In this document: positions 1 to 7,970 of the stretch, piece by piece | Numbering within the stretch: position 1 is the stretch's first letter | How the letters are laid out: each line of letters starts with the position of its first letter | Source: Gammaproteobacteria bacterium | GTDB lineage: Bacteria > Pseudomonadota > Gammaproteobacteria > Steroidobacterales > Rariloculaceae | Length of the DNA: 64,000 bases | Reading direction: 5' to 3' | NCBI GenBank assembly: GCA_022820625.1 | Contig: JAJEFE010000141.1 | Coordinates: 44,723-108,722 of the forward strand | Translations under genes and position numbers: made by a program | Notes under the pieces: model-generated | Seen by the model: only the letters and a program-made list of their open reading frames with translations | Told to the model about the DNA's origin: nothing | Databases searched by the model: none

Positions 1-909
1 AATCGGGAAACCGGCGAGCCCGTATTCGGTATCGAAGAGCGCCCGGTGCCCCGAAGCAATGCGCCGGGCGAGCGCAGTTCGCCAACCCAGCCCATCCCCG
101 TGAAACCGCCTCCCATCGCCAAGGTCGCATTTTCTCCCGAAGACATCGTCAGCGCCGAAGACACCACCGAAGAGCACGCGCAATTCTGCCGGCGCGTCTT
201 CGAGCAGAGCGGTGGATTCCTCAACGACGGACCCTTTACGCCCTATGGATTCAGGCCGCCTGGAAACGAAGGACCATCGACCATCGTCTTTCCCGGTTCC
301 ATCGGCGGCGCCAATTGGGGCGGCACGGCGGCCGACCCGACGCTGGGCTACATTTTCGTGAACACCATGAACGAGGGCAGCTTCGGCTGGATCGAGGAAG
401 ACCCCATCTACCCCGGCTCTTACTGGCGCAACAGCATCCACGGCCCCCTCTCCCGGTTCTGGTGGAACGAGACGCCCCCGGAATCGCGAGGCAGCGCGTT
501 GAGCGGCGGCGAGTCCGCCTGGCCGTGCAACAAGCCGCCCTGGGCCAACCTGGTCGCGGTCGATGCCGCCACGGGGGATATCGCCTGGAACGTTCCGCTG
601 GGAATCACGGAAGAACTGCCGGAAGGCAAGCGGCGGACCGGGCGGCTGGGCATGGGCGGACCCATGGTGACCGCAGGCGGGCTCGTCTTCATCGGCGCCA
701 CCAACGACCGGCGGTTCCGCGCCTTCGACTCGCGGACCGGGGAGGAACTCTGGGAAACCCGGCTGGAGATGAGCGCCTTCGCCAACCCGATCACCTACCT
801 GGGACGCGACGGCAGACAGTATGTGGCCATCGTCGCAGCGGCCGCGTCCGCCCTGGACGATCCCAGCCCGGACGACGCCCAGAAGCTGGTGGTGTTCGCC
901 CTGCCCTGA
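1..909 (+). CDS. PQQ-dependent dehydrogenase (quinoprotein), C-terminal part
   Basis: The frame is open from the first base, so the gene begins outside the window and only the last 302 residues are visible. The stretch GGANWGGTAADP followed by GYIFVNT is typical of the beta-propeller of membrane-type quinoprotein alcohol or glucose dehydrogenases. So is the late segment on extracting a product 'GLVFIGATNDRRFRAFDSRTGEELW', which is the tryptophan-docking propeller motif (here quoted only to show the DxxTGxxLW pattern). Such enzymes oxidise sugars or alcohols in the periplasm and pass electrons to quinone or cytochrome c. The substrate cannot be told. The next gene on the opposite strand carries a heme c motif, but no link is shown. 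The family is clear; the exact enzyme is not. Confidence 0.85.
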   Translation, partial: NRETGEPVFGIEERPVPRSNAPGERSSPTQPIPVKPPPIAKVAFSPEDIVSAEDTTEEHAQFCRRVFEQSGGFLNDGPFTPYGFRPPGNEGPSTIVFPGSIGGANWGGTAADPTLGYIFVNTMNEGSFGWIEEDPIYPGSYWRNSIHGPLSRFWWNETPPESRGSALSGGESAWPCNKPPWANLVAVDAATGDIAWNVPLGITEELPEGKRRTGRLGMGGPMVTAGGLVFIGATNDRRFRAFDSRTGEELWETRLEMSAFANPITYLGRDGRQYVAIVAAAASALDDPSPDDAQKLVVFALP

Positions 910-936
910 TGCCCGGCGTACCTGGCTGGAGTGCGA

Positions 937-2517
937 TCAGTTCAGGGTGTTCTTCAGGATCAGCACCGACTCCCCCGACTCGACCAATGCGTCGTACAGC
1001 TCCGGGTCGCCGAACAGGCCGATTTCCAGGTAGCTGCCGCCAAGCACCACATCCACGTCGGCATCGCCGTCCACGTCGCCGATGTCCATGGTCATCCAGC
1101 GGCCATTGTTCAATTCATCGCTGGTTGAGGGCGCAAACTCCAGCCCGCCCTGATTTTCCAGGTAGGCGAAGGATTCCCGGAGTGGATCCGTGAAGTCGGG
1201 GTAGAACGACACCGCGGCGATGTCCAGGTCGCCGTCGGCGTCGAAGTCAGCGGCCCTGGCGATGAAGGCGCCGTACATGGGATAGAACCAGGCTTCCTCG
1301 AACTGCAGGTCGCCCCGATTCAGGTAGATGCGCAGACCGTGGTAGTTCTTCGACGTGTTGTAGGGATCCGAATCCACGTTGTCACCGTTGACCGCCAGTG
1401 CGTCCATCAGGCCATCGCCGTTGAAGTCATGCAGTTCCAGGAAGGTGTGTCCGTAGGCGGAGTGCGTCTCGAAGATCGTTTGCAGATCGAAGTCGCCACC
1501 GCCCCGGTTGACCAGGACATGCAACCCCTCCCGGGCATCGGATACCAGGACCATGATGTCCAGCAGGCCGTCATCGTTGAAATCGTGGGTTCTGGCCTTG
1601 ACCGCGCCGGGCAGCGGCAGCAGCACATGTTCCCTGTAGTCCCCGCCTTCGAGGGCCTCGTACCACGCCACGCTGCCGGTGATGGATCCGAAACCGCAGA
1701 CGATGAAATCCAGACGCCCGTCGCCGTTGAGATCTGCCACTTCGATATCGGCCATGCGGAAGAGATCCTCAAGAACGACCTCCGAGGTTGCGTCGGCGAT
1801 GCTCCCGTCCACCAGCGTCAACGCGCTGATATGCGCCGGACGGGCGCTGGCTTCCTGCTGCGCCAACAGGTCGCCGATGGAACCGAGATAGGCGGTCTCG
1901 CCGACGAACTGAATGTCTACGGGAGAGATCGCCGGGCGAAACTGCCGGGATGTGCGTATCTGACCATTGCCGTCAAGTACCGTCAGCAATTGCGCCAGGC
2001 TGTCGCCGATGTAGATCTCCTGCGCCGGCGGCCGCACATGGACCATGGTGGTGATGGCGAGAGGCTGACGGTAGCTGGTCCTGAAAACCTGGAAGCGCTC
2101 CAGGTTCCGGTTCAGGGCGGGCTTGCCGACCTGGGGCAACGGCTCGGAGGGCGCGGCCCGCATGTAGTAGCGGCGCAGCAGCGCCCACTCCCCGTCGTTC
2201 AGCAAAGGGGCGGCCGGATAGACGCCGTCGCGCTCCAGGACCTCAAGGCGGCTGCTAACATTGAGGCGGACGAATTCGGGCGCGTCGTCCAGGTAGTCGA
2301 TATTGTCGATCCCGAGCCAGTAACCCATGTAGCCCAGGGCCGCGGCCCAACTGCGCCGGGGCAGAATATCCGGCGACGGCTCGACGTGGCAGGTGGAGCA
2401 GTACAACGCCGACAGCTCCGCGCCGCGTTGAAGCCCGCGACGATCCTGCACTTGCCAGACAATAACCGCGGTGGCCACGAACACGCCCACGGCGATCAGG
2501 ACAACTTTCTTGGGCAT
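937..2517 (-). CDS. Membrane-anchored heme c / FG-GAP (VCBS) repeat protein
   Basis: 526 residues. A hydrophobic segment at about residues 5-22 would act as a signal anchor. A CSTCH heme-c binding motif (C40, C43, H44) follows at once. From about residue 260 to the end there are at least five calcium-binding FG-GAP/VCBS motifs of the DxNxDGxxD type, for example DLNGDGRLD, DFNDDGLLD, DFNGDGLMD and DFDADGDLD. These predict a beta-propeller outside the cytoplasm. A protein with a single heme c joined to a VCBS propeller could be an electron-transfer partner of a periplasmic oxidoreductase, but that is inference. It is convergent with the PQQ dehydrogenase fragment, with only 27 bases between the stops. 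Confidence 0.75.
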   Translation of the reverse strand: MPKKVVLIAVGVFVATAVIVWQVQDRRGLQRGAELSALYCSTCHVEPSPDILPRRSWAAALGYMGYWLGIDNIDYLDDAPEFVRLNVSSRLEVLERDGVYPAAPLLNDGEWALLRRYYMRAAPSEPLPQVGKPALNRNLERFQVFRTSYRQPLAITTMVHVRPPAQEIYIGDSLAQLLTVLDGNGQIRTSRQFRPAISPVDIQFVGETAYLGSIGDLLAQQEASARPAHISALTLVDGSIADATSEVVLEDLFRMADIEVADLNGDGRLDFIVCGFGSITGSVAWYEALEGGDYREHVLLPLPGAVKARTHDFNDDGLLDIMVLVSDAREGLHVLVNRGGGDFDLQTIFETHSAYGHTFLELHDFNGDGLMDALAVNGDNVDSDPYNTSKNYHGLRIYLNRGDLQFEEAWFYPMYGAFIARAADFDADGDLDIAAVSFYPDFTDPLRESFAYLENQGGLEFAPSTSDELNNGRWMTMDIGDVDGDADVDVVLGGSYLEIGLFGDPELYDALVESGESVLILKNTLN

Positions 2518-2656
2518 TTTCTGATGTTTACTCGGCCACCGGCTGAAACGAACACGACAATTCTAGACAATTCCATTGTCACTGGCCGCACTCATGCATC
2601 TGCGTTCAGCGCCGAGAACCATCGGCCGGCTCACGCCCGGAAGCTGCCCTTGGACG

Positions 2657-2680
2657 GGGCCCGCTCACCGCGGGCCCTTT
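2657..2680 (+). terminator. GC-rich hairpin with short T run, possible terminator
   Basis: A perfect 8-bp stem (GGGCCCGC at 2657-2664 with GCGGGCCC at 2670-2677) has a TCACC loop and is followed by TTT. The T run is on the plus strand, while both flanking genes are on the minus strand. It could therefore be a weak terminator for antisense transcription, or simply an RNA hairpin between two minus-strand genes. Confidence 0.35.
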
Positions 2681-2710
2681 CCTGTTGGAGGGCTTGTCCT
2701 GTCGCCCCAG

Positions 2711-4441
2711 CTAAAGCGCCTCGTAAACGACGCGGCCGTCCACCATGGTCAGCACCGAGTTGAGATCGCGGATCTCGTCCGCCGGGATCGTCATGTAGTC
2801 CCTGTCGAGCACGACGAAATCAGCCAGCTTGCCGACCTCCAACGTGCCGAGCAGATCTTCCTTGTGCATCAACCAGGCGTTGGAACGGGTGTGCGCTATC
2901 AGGGCTTCCTCACGAGTCAGGGTGCCGTGTCTGAAATACTGCTGACCCGAGGTGTCCTTCCCGGAGACGACCCAGTACAGCGTGAAGAACGGCGAGTCGT
3001 GAGCCACCACCTGGGCATCGGAGCCGAGTCCGAACGGAATCCCGCTCTCCTGGTACCAGCGGAGCGGCGGCGCATCCTGCTTCGCGAGCAACGCGGCGCG
3101 GGTCGGATTGCCGTTGCGTGTTTCCGGTGAACTCATGGCGGCCGAGCTGTGCAGCGCAACGGCCATGCCCAGTGCCTTGGCCCGCTCGATGGTGGCCTGC
3201 GAGAGCCCCTGGGCGTGCTCGAAGCGCCAACGAAGATGGGTGATGGGCCAGGTCTCGTTGATCTCCTCGTAAATGTCCAGCATCTGGTTGACGGTAATGT
3301 CCCGATTCACGTGTTCGTTCACCTGCCAGCCGTGCTGCGCCGCGGCGGTTGCTATCGCCCGAAACTGTTCCATCATGTCGTCGGGATAGGGCCGGTCGCC
3401 CATGCCGTAGGTGTCGGACACGGGCAGGTAGACATGTTCGCCGAAATGGAGCATCTGGTACATCTCCGGCCCCGAGAACGGCTCGTGGATCCCGAGTCCT
3501 TCGACGATTCCCGGAACCTCCTCCGGTGTCCAGGCGCTCACGTTCCTGTCGAAATGCGGCGGGTAGTAGATGCGCATGTCCAGTTCGCCGGTTTCCACCA
3601 AGTGCTCTCTTATGTATTCCAGGCCCGCCTCCGGAAACTCGGGCCCGTTGTAGGTCATCGACGTGGTGACGCCGAGCTTGAGGTAGTCCGCGATCTCGGC
3701 CTTGAGCCCCGCAACGGCCGTCTCGCCGGTGACCTCGGGGAACAGCGGCCGCAATTGCCACTTGAGAAAGATGCTACCCGTGAATTTGCCGGTGACGTTA
3801 CCGTCGGCGTCGCGCCAGATCCGTCCGCCCGTCTCCGGTCCCGGTTCCGGCATGTCGTTGGTGATGCCGCCCAGTTCCATGGCCTTGGTGTTCAGCACGG
3901 CCGTGCCCCAGCTGATCTGGGTATAGACCGGATTGTCCGGCGCCACCGCGTCGAGCTCCTCGCGGGTGAACTCGCGCTGGTCGTCCGTGAACTGCACCGG
4001 ATTCCAGCCGCCGATGGCGAAAACGATGTGCTCCGGCCCGTCTCCGGGGCCCAGTTCCTCAGCCTTGTCTGCAATGCGCTCCAGCGCCTCCGCCCGGGTC
4101 CGCACGCGGCCCAGCCGCACGCCGTTCGGCCAGGTCGGGGCATTGAAGATGAGATGGTTGTGGTTGTCGATCAGGCCGGGGATGGCTGTGCGGCCCTCCA
4201 GATCGATGACCCGCGTGCCGTCTCCCGCAAGCGACCCAACCTCCTCGTTGCTGCCGACAGCAGAGATACGGTTACCCGTCACCGCCAACGCCTGCACGAC
4301 CGAGAAGTCTTCGTCGACCGTCAGGATCTTGCCGTTCACGAAAACCGTGTCCGCGCTTTCCTGCGCCACGGATTGCAAGGCCCAGAGTCCGCCTGCCAGC
4401 ACGACGATCCTGAGCCAATTCAGGTGACGGGATGAATTCAT
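2711..4441 (-). CDS. Secreted YtcJ-like amidohydrolase (Amidohydro_3)
   Basis: 576 residues with an N-terminal signal peptide ending near VAQESA (residue 30). The beta-sandwich segment FVNGKILTVDEDF and the metal-binding DNHNHL (H94, H96) are characteristic of the amidohydrolase superfamily, subfamily 3 (YtcJ/NfdA-like). The C-terminal GLGSDAQV supplies the final metal-ligand Asp, and GKLADFVVLDRD closes the sandwich domain. Enzymes of this family hydrolyse amide or ester bonds in cyclic or N-substituted substrates. The substrate is unknown here. The periplasmic location is somewhat unusual for cytosolic-type amidohydrolases but common in secreted YtcJ relatives. It is divergent from apbE, with about 80 bases between the starts. 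Confidence 0.85.
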   Translation of the reverse strand: MNSSRHLNWLRIVVLAGGLWALQSVAQESADTVFVNGKILTVDEDFSVVQALAVTGNRISAVGSNEEVGSLAGDGTRVIDLEGRTAIPGLIDNHNHLIFNAPTWPNGVRLGRVRTRAEALERIADKAEELGPGDGPEHIVFAIGGWNPVQFTDDQREFTREELDAVAPDNPVYTQISWGTAVLNTKAMELGGITNDMPEPGPETGGRIWRDADGNVTGKFTGSIFLKWQLRPLFPEVTGETAVAGLKAEIADYLKLGVTTSMTYNGPEFPEAGLEYIREHLVETGELDMRIYYPPHFDRNVSAWTPEEVPGIVEGLGIHEPFSGPEMYQMLHFGEHVYLPVSDTYGMGDRPYPDDMMEQFRAIATAAAQHGWQVNEHVNRDITVNQMLDIYEEINETWPITHLRWRFEHAQGLSQATIERAKALGMAVALHSSAAMSSPETRNGNPTRAALLAKQDAPPLRWYQESGIPFGLGSDAQVVAHDSPFFTLYWVVSGKDTSGQQYFRHGTLTREEALIAHTRSNAWLMHKEDLLGTLEVGKLADFVVLDRDYMTIPADEIRDLNSVLTMVDGRVVYEAL

Positions 4442-4520
4442 GGGTTTCCCTCCGGATTCGAAATGAACTCTCGGCTACAGCTTAACCCGAATTTGCGGCC
4501 GGCATTGGTACCATGATGCC

Positions 4521-5582
4521 GTGAAGCGATCGCAACTGTTCCGTCTGTCCAGCTTGTCTGCCGCCGCAGCGTTCTCCCTGATGCTGGCCGCCGCGCTTAT
4601 TCTGGCCGGCTGTGGCAAAGGCCCGGAGACTTTCGAGTTGCGCGGCCAGGCCATGGGGACCACCTGGTCGATTCGGGTAATTGCGCCCGCCGACGGCTCC
4701 GGTGTTGCACTGGAGCCCCTTCGGGAACGCGTGACGGCACGGCTCGAAGAATTCGAGAACGTGTTCTCGACCTGGCGGCCGGATTCGGAAGTCAGTCGAT
4801 TCAACGCTCGCGAGGGGGAGGAATGGTTCGCTGTCTCGCCGCTGTTCCTGGACGTTCTCGAAGAGGCCGTCAGGGTGAGCGAACTCACTGGGGGCGCGTT
4901 CGATGTCACGGCAGGCCCGCTGGTGGAGTTGTGGGGATTCGGCTCCGGCGGCGCGGCAGAACGCATCCCGGACCGAGCGGCGTTGGACCGGCTGCTGCCG
5001 GCCACGGGTGGCGAGCACCTGCAGTGGCGCGAATCGCCGCCGGCGGTGCGGCGCACGCGCCCCGGCATGCAACTGGACTTCTCCGCCATCGCCAAGGGGT
5101 ACGCCGCCGACGAGATCTGCGACCTGCTGTTCGAGGCGGGCCTGTCCGACTACCTGGTCGAGATCGGCGGCGAAGTCAGTGCCCGGGGCATGCGGGCCGA
5201 CGGTCAAGCCTGGTCCATCGGCATCGAGAGTCCGGATCGAACCGGAGTGACCGAAGCCGTGCCGTTGTGGGATGCTGCCATCGCCACATCGGGCGACTAC
5301 CGCAACTACTTCGAGCACGACGGGCGGCGCTACTCGCATGTCCTCGATCCCCGCACCGGCTGGCCCGTCTACCACGGCCTCACGTCGGTCACGGTGATCG
5401 CTTCCTCCGCGGCCACGGCCGACGCGCTGGCAACTGCGTTGCTGGTGCTGGGGCCGGAAACAGGGCTGCAACTGGCGGTGGACCACGGCATGGCGGCGCG
5501 CCTTGCGGTAAGGACGGAGGATGGCCTGACGGTATTGCGTACACCAGCGTTCGAAGCCACGCTCACCGGCGATCGCCTATAA
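4521..5582 (+). CDS. apbE: FAD:protein FMN transferase (ApbE), lipoprotein
   Basis: 353 residues with a lipoprotein signal (LILAGC, lipidated Cys at residue 31). ApbE transfers FMN from FAD to a Thr in target proteins such as NqrB/C or other periplasmic flavoproteins. Visible ApbE signatures are GQAMGTTWSI near the mature N-terminus, DFSAIAKGYAAD in the middle (FAD and Mg site), and HVLDPRTGWPV near the C-terminus. Length fits the family (about 340). No Nqr/Rnf genes lie nearby, so its target is not evident. The next gene starts 39 bases after the stop. Confidence 0.93.
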   Translation: MKRSQLFRLSSLSAAAAFSLMLAAALILAGCGKGPETFELRGQAMGTTWSIRVIAPADGSGVALEPLRERVTARLEEFENVFSTWRPDSEVSRFNAREGEEWFAVSPLFLDVLEEAVRVSELTGGAFDVTAGPLVELWGFGSGGAAERIPDRAALDRLLPATGGEHLQWRESPPAVRRTRPGMQLDFSAIAKGYAADEICDLLFEAGLSDYLVEIGGEVSARGMRADGQAWSIGIESPDRTGVTEAVPLWDAAIATSGDYRNYFEHDGRRYSHVLDPRTGWPVYHGLTSVTVIASSAATADALATALLVLGPETGLQLAVDHGMAARLAVRTEDGLTVLRTPAFEATLTGDRL

Positions 5583-5583
5583 T
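5578..5583 (+). promoter_or_regulatory. Candidate -10 box (TATAAT) before the GST gene
   Basis: A perfect TATAAT overlaps the apbE stop codon and lies 38 bases before the ATG of the next gene. No good -35 box is seen at the normal distance. It may give the GST gene its own start site. Confidence 0.3.
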
Positions 5584-5621
5584 CCCGGCGCCTGCCGCCT
5601 CCGCTTCGAACATTACCGCTC

Positions 5622-6386
5622 ATGGGAATCATCACACCGACCAATAAAACCGTCACCGGACACCGGGGCCTTCATCTCTACCACTTCAGCCATTCGAATT
5701 GCTCGATGCGGGTGCGCATGACCCTGGAGGAAAAGGGCCTTGAGTGGATCAGCCATCACGTGAATCTGCACAAGGGCGAAAACGTCACGCCGGAGTATTT
5801 CGGCATCCACCCCAAGGGCCTGGTGCCGGTCCTGGTCCACGACGGCGTGACGATCATCGAATCCACCGACATCATCGACCACCTGGACAGGCAATTTCCC
5901 GACCCACCGCTGAAACCGCCGGATGACTCGGGACGGGCCGATGCCGTGTCACGCTGGATGCGCACTGCGGCCGACAACCACATCCACGTCAAGACCTACA
6001 TGTTCGCCCACCGCCTCGGCGACATCATGTCCAAGAGCGACACGGAACTCGCCGACTACCGCGAACTGCAGGACAACGAGGAACTGCTGCAATTCCACGA
6101 GGAGAACTCTTCTCCGGAAGGACTCTCCCGCGAACGGATATCCCGGTCCACACGGGTACTTTCGGACTGCTTCGCCGATATCGATCAAGCACTGGGCGGT
6201 CAGCCCTGGCTGGCAGGCGACGCATTCACACTTGCCGACATCACCTGGATCCCGTTGCACGTCACGCTGGAAAAGGCCGGATTCCCGTTTCACCGCTACG
6301 ATAACGTAGCGCGCTGGAAGGACGCCGTGCGCGCCCGTGCGAGCTTTGAGCGTGCCGTACGCGATTGGACCGGCGGGGACGGCTGA
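5622..6386 (+). CDS. Glutathione S-transferase family protein
   Basis: 254 residues, cytosolic. The N-terminal thioredoxin-fold domain (about 15-100) starts LHLYHFSHSNCSMRVRMTLE, with a Ser/Cys-type active site (SNCS), and contains IESTDIIDHLD, the usual glutathione-binding ExTxI/S stretch. The helical C-terminal domain contains WLAGDAFTLADITWIP, the conserved N-capping-box region of GSTs. Closest by pattern to beta/zeta-like bacterial GSTs, which conjugate or isomerise small electrophiles. It follows apbE on the same strand and converges on the esterase gene, with 7 bases between the stops. Confidence 0.88.
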   Translation: MGIITPTNKTVTGHRGLHLYHFSHSNCSMRVRMTLEEKGLEWISHHVNLHKGENVTPEYFGIHPKGLVPVLVHDGVTIIESTDIIDHLDRQFPDPPLKPPDDSGRADAVSRWMRTAADNHIHVKTYMFAHRLGDIMSKSDTELADYRELQDNEELLQFHEENSSPEGLSRERISRSTRVLSDCFADIDQALGGQPWLAGDAFTLADITWIPLHVTLEKAGFPFHRYDNVARWKDAVRARASFERAVRDWTGGDG

Positions 6387-6393
6387 GCCTGCG

Positions 6394-7866
6394 CTAACGA
6401 GCTGTCATCTGCTTGCGGCCAGCCACGGTCGCACGAATGAACTGCAGGAGCGTCGCGCTCAGCTGTGTATCCTGAGTCCCGATGCTCGGATTCGGCGAGT
6501 AGTGATTGTGACCGATGAGCTGCACCACCCGGGGCATGCCGCCCTGCTTCGCGCTGAGCTCGCTGATGATCGCCACCAGCGACTCCTGCGTTCCCGGGTT
6601 GTCGAACTCCGAGATCGTGAACATCACCGGTATGTCGGTGCGCTCGATATTGCCGATGGTGGAGATCTCCGGCCAGCGCGACAAATCGTCGCCGAAGTAG
6701 GCGATCCGGTTCTCGGAAGCGTTCTCGGGATCCGCGCCGTACCCGCCTGAGATCATGATCACGCCCGCGACTGCCGGCGTGCCCGGCTCGAGGACATCGG
6801 GTCTGAACGCGTAGGTGGCCGCGTGGCTGGCAGCTGCCGACTTGCCTATGACGAAGATTTGATCCGGGTCGCCGCCATACCCGGCGATGTTGTCCTTCAC
6901 CCAGGCAACGGCTGCGCCGATGTCGTTGGCGCCGTCGGGGAACTTCGCTTCCGGCGCGAGCCGGTACGTCGCGTTGACGCCGACGAGTCCGAGGCTCGCG
7001 AAGTAATCCGCCACGTTGCGGTTGCCGTCCTTGTTGCCGCGGACGAAGCCGCCGCCATGGAAATACATGACCACGGGCATGGGCTCGGCCGAGCGGCGGC
7101 GACTGCCCGTGTGCACGTCGAGGAGGTGGCGCTCGTGAGGTCCGTATGAGAGATTGCTCGCAACCTCGACTTCCTCCAGCGCGTAGATTCGCGGTTGGTC
7201 GGCATAGAGCGGTCCCGTTTCAGCGGCGGCGACGCCCTGTTCGGAGACTCGGCGAATGGCGGCCCTGAGGTCGGCCGGCATGGTGTCTCCGGTCTGGCGC
7301 GCGATCGCCAGGGGCTGATCGGTGACGTGCGAGAAGCGAAACTGCTGACGCGCAAGCGCGGTATCCGCGCAGGTTTCAAGCGAAATGTCCCGGGCGTGAA
7401 AGACTGGCGAGATCCAGCTCGGAGTACTCGCCACACGTTGGTCTGCCGAGAGCGTCATGCAGAGGTCCGGTCGCGACGTGGGCGTGATTCTGCCGTCGGA
7501 GTTCATCACCCAGGACTGCTGTTCGGTATCGTCGCAGCTTCGCGCGAACAGCTCCGCGCCCATGTCGAAACCAGCCGCGGCGAGGCACCTGTCGTACTCC
7601 GGCAGGTAGATCTGGTCCGGGGCTCTCCACTCGAACTGCTGGTCCACGTTTTCCAGGCCATACTTGCAGGCGTGGGTCCCGAGCCTCCCCTCCAGATCGA
7701 CGTTCGGAGGAGCACGGCGCACGTCCAGGCAGTAGCCGCGGATCTCGTCGTCCAGTGGTTGAAGGTTTTTCAGAAAAGCGCCCTGTGAGAGCGCCGCGGA
7801 AGGCAGGCCGAGGCTGATCAGCACCAGCGCTCCGATGGATGCAAAGGAATTATTCTGACTCGACAT
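6394..7866 (-). CDS. Secreted alpha/beta-hydrolase with N-terminal ricin-type lectin domain
   Basis: 490 residues from the ATG at 7866 (an in-frame TTG at 7884 would add six). A signal peptide ends near ALSQG. Residues about 25-175 resemble a beta-trefoil lectin (QXW-like repeats: ENVDQQFEW, TEQQSWVMN, ARQQFRFS). The rest is an esterase/lipase-type hydrolase with the oxyanion-hole YFHGGGFVRG, a catalytic-triad candidate Asp in EFDNPGTQ and His in IGHNHYSPN. The nucleophile elbow reads GKSAAA rather than the usual GxSxG, so the fifth position is Ala. It is probably a carboxylesterase aimed at a glycan-linked substrate. Divergent from the TonB receptor, which may import the product. Confidence 0.75.
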   Translation of the reverse strand: MSSQNNSFASIGALVLISLGLPSAALSQGAFLKNLQPLDDEIRGYCLDVRRAPPNVDLEGRLGTHACKYGLENVDQQFEWRAPDQIYLPEYDRCLAAAGFDMGAELFARSCDDTEQQSWVMNSDGRITPTSRPDLCMTLSADQRVASTPSWISPVFHARDISLETCADTALARQQFRFSHVTDQPLAIARQTGDTMPADLRAAIRRVSEQGVAAAETGPLYADQPRIYALEEVEVASNLSYGPHERHLLDVHTGSRRRSAEPMPVVMYFHGGGFVRGNKDGNRNVADYFASLGLVGVNATYRLAPEAKFPDGANDIGAAVAWVKDNIAGYGGDPDQIFVIGKSAAASHAATYAFRPDVLEPGTPAVAGVIMISGGYGADPENASENRIAYFGDDLSRWPEISTIGNIERTDIPVMFTISEFDNPGTQESLVAIISELSAKQGGMPRVVQLIGHNHYSPNPSIGTQDTQLSATLLQFIRATVAGRKQMTAR

Positions 7867-7970
7867 TCCGGTATCCCCGTACAATTCATTGTGAGATCAA
7901 TAATAGACAAACCGCAGGGTAAATTGCTGATATATTCGCAGCCCAATACCCTACGAGCCCAAATCTCCGT

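Noticed and set aside
1339..2763. Long plus-strand reading frame opposite the heme c/FG-GAP gene
   Set aside because: It mirrors the third-position GC pattern of the true gene, has no domain or start signal, and runs through the intergenic hairpin.
3149..4435. 428-residue plus-strand frame opposite the amidohydrolase
   Set aside because: Antisense shadow in high-GC DNA; the minus-strand frame has full YtcJ motifs and a signal peptide.
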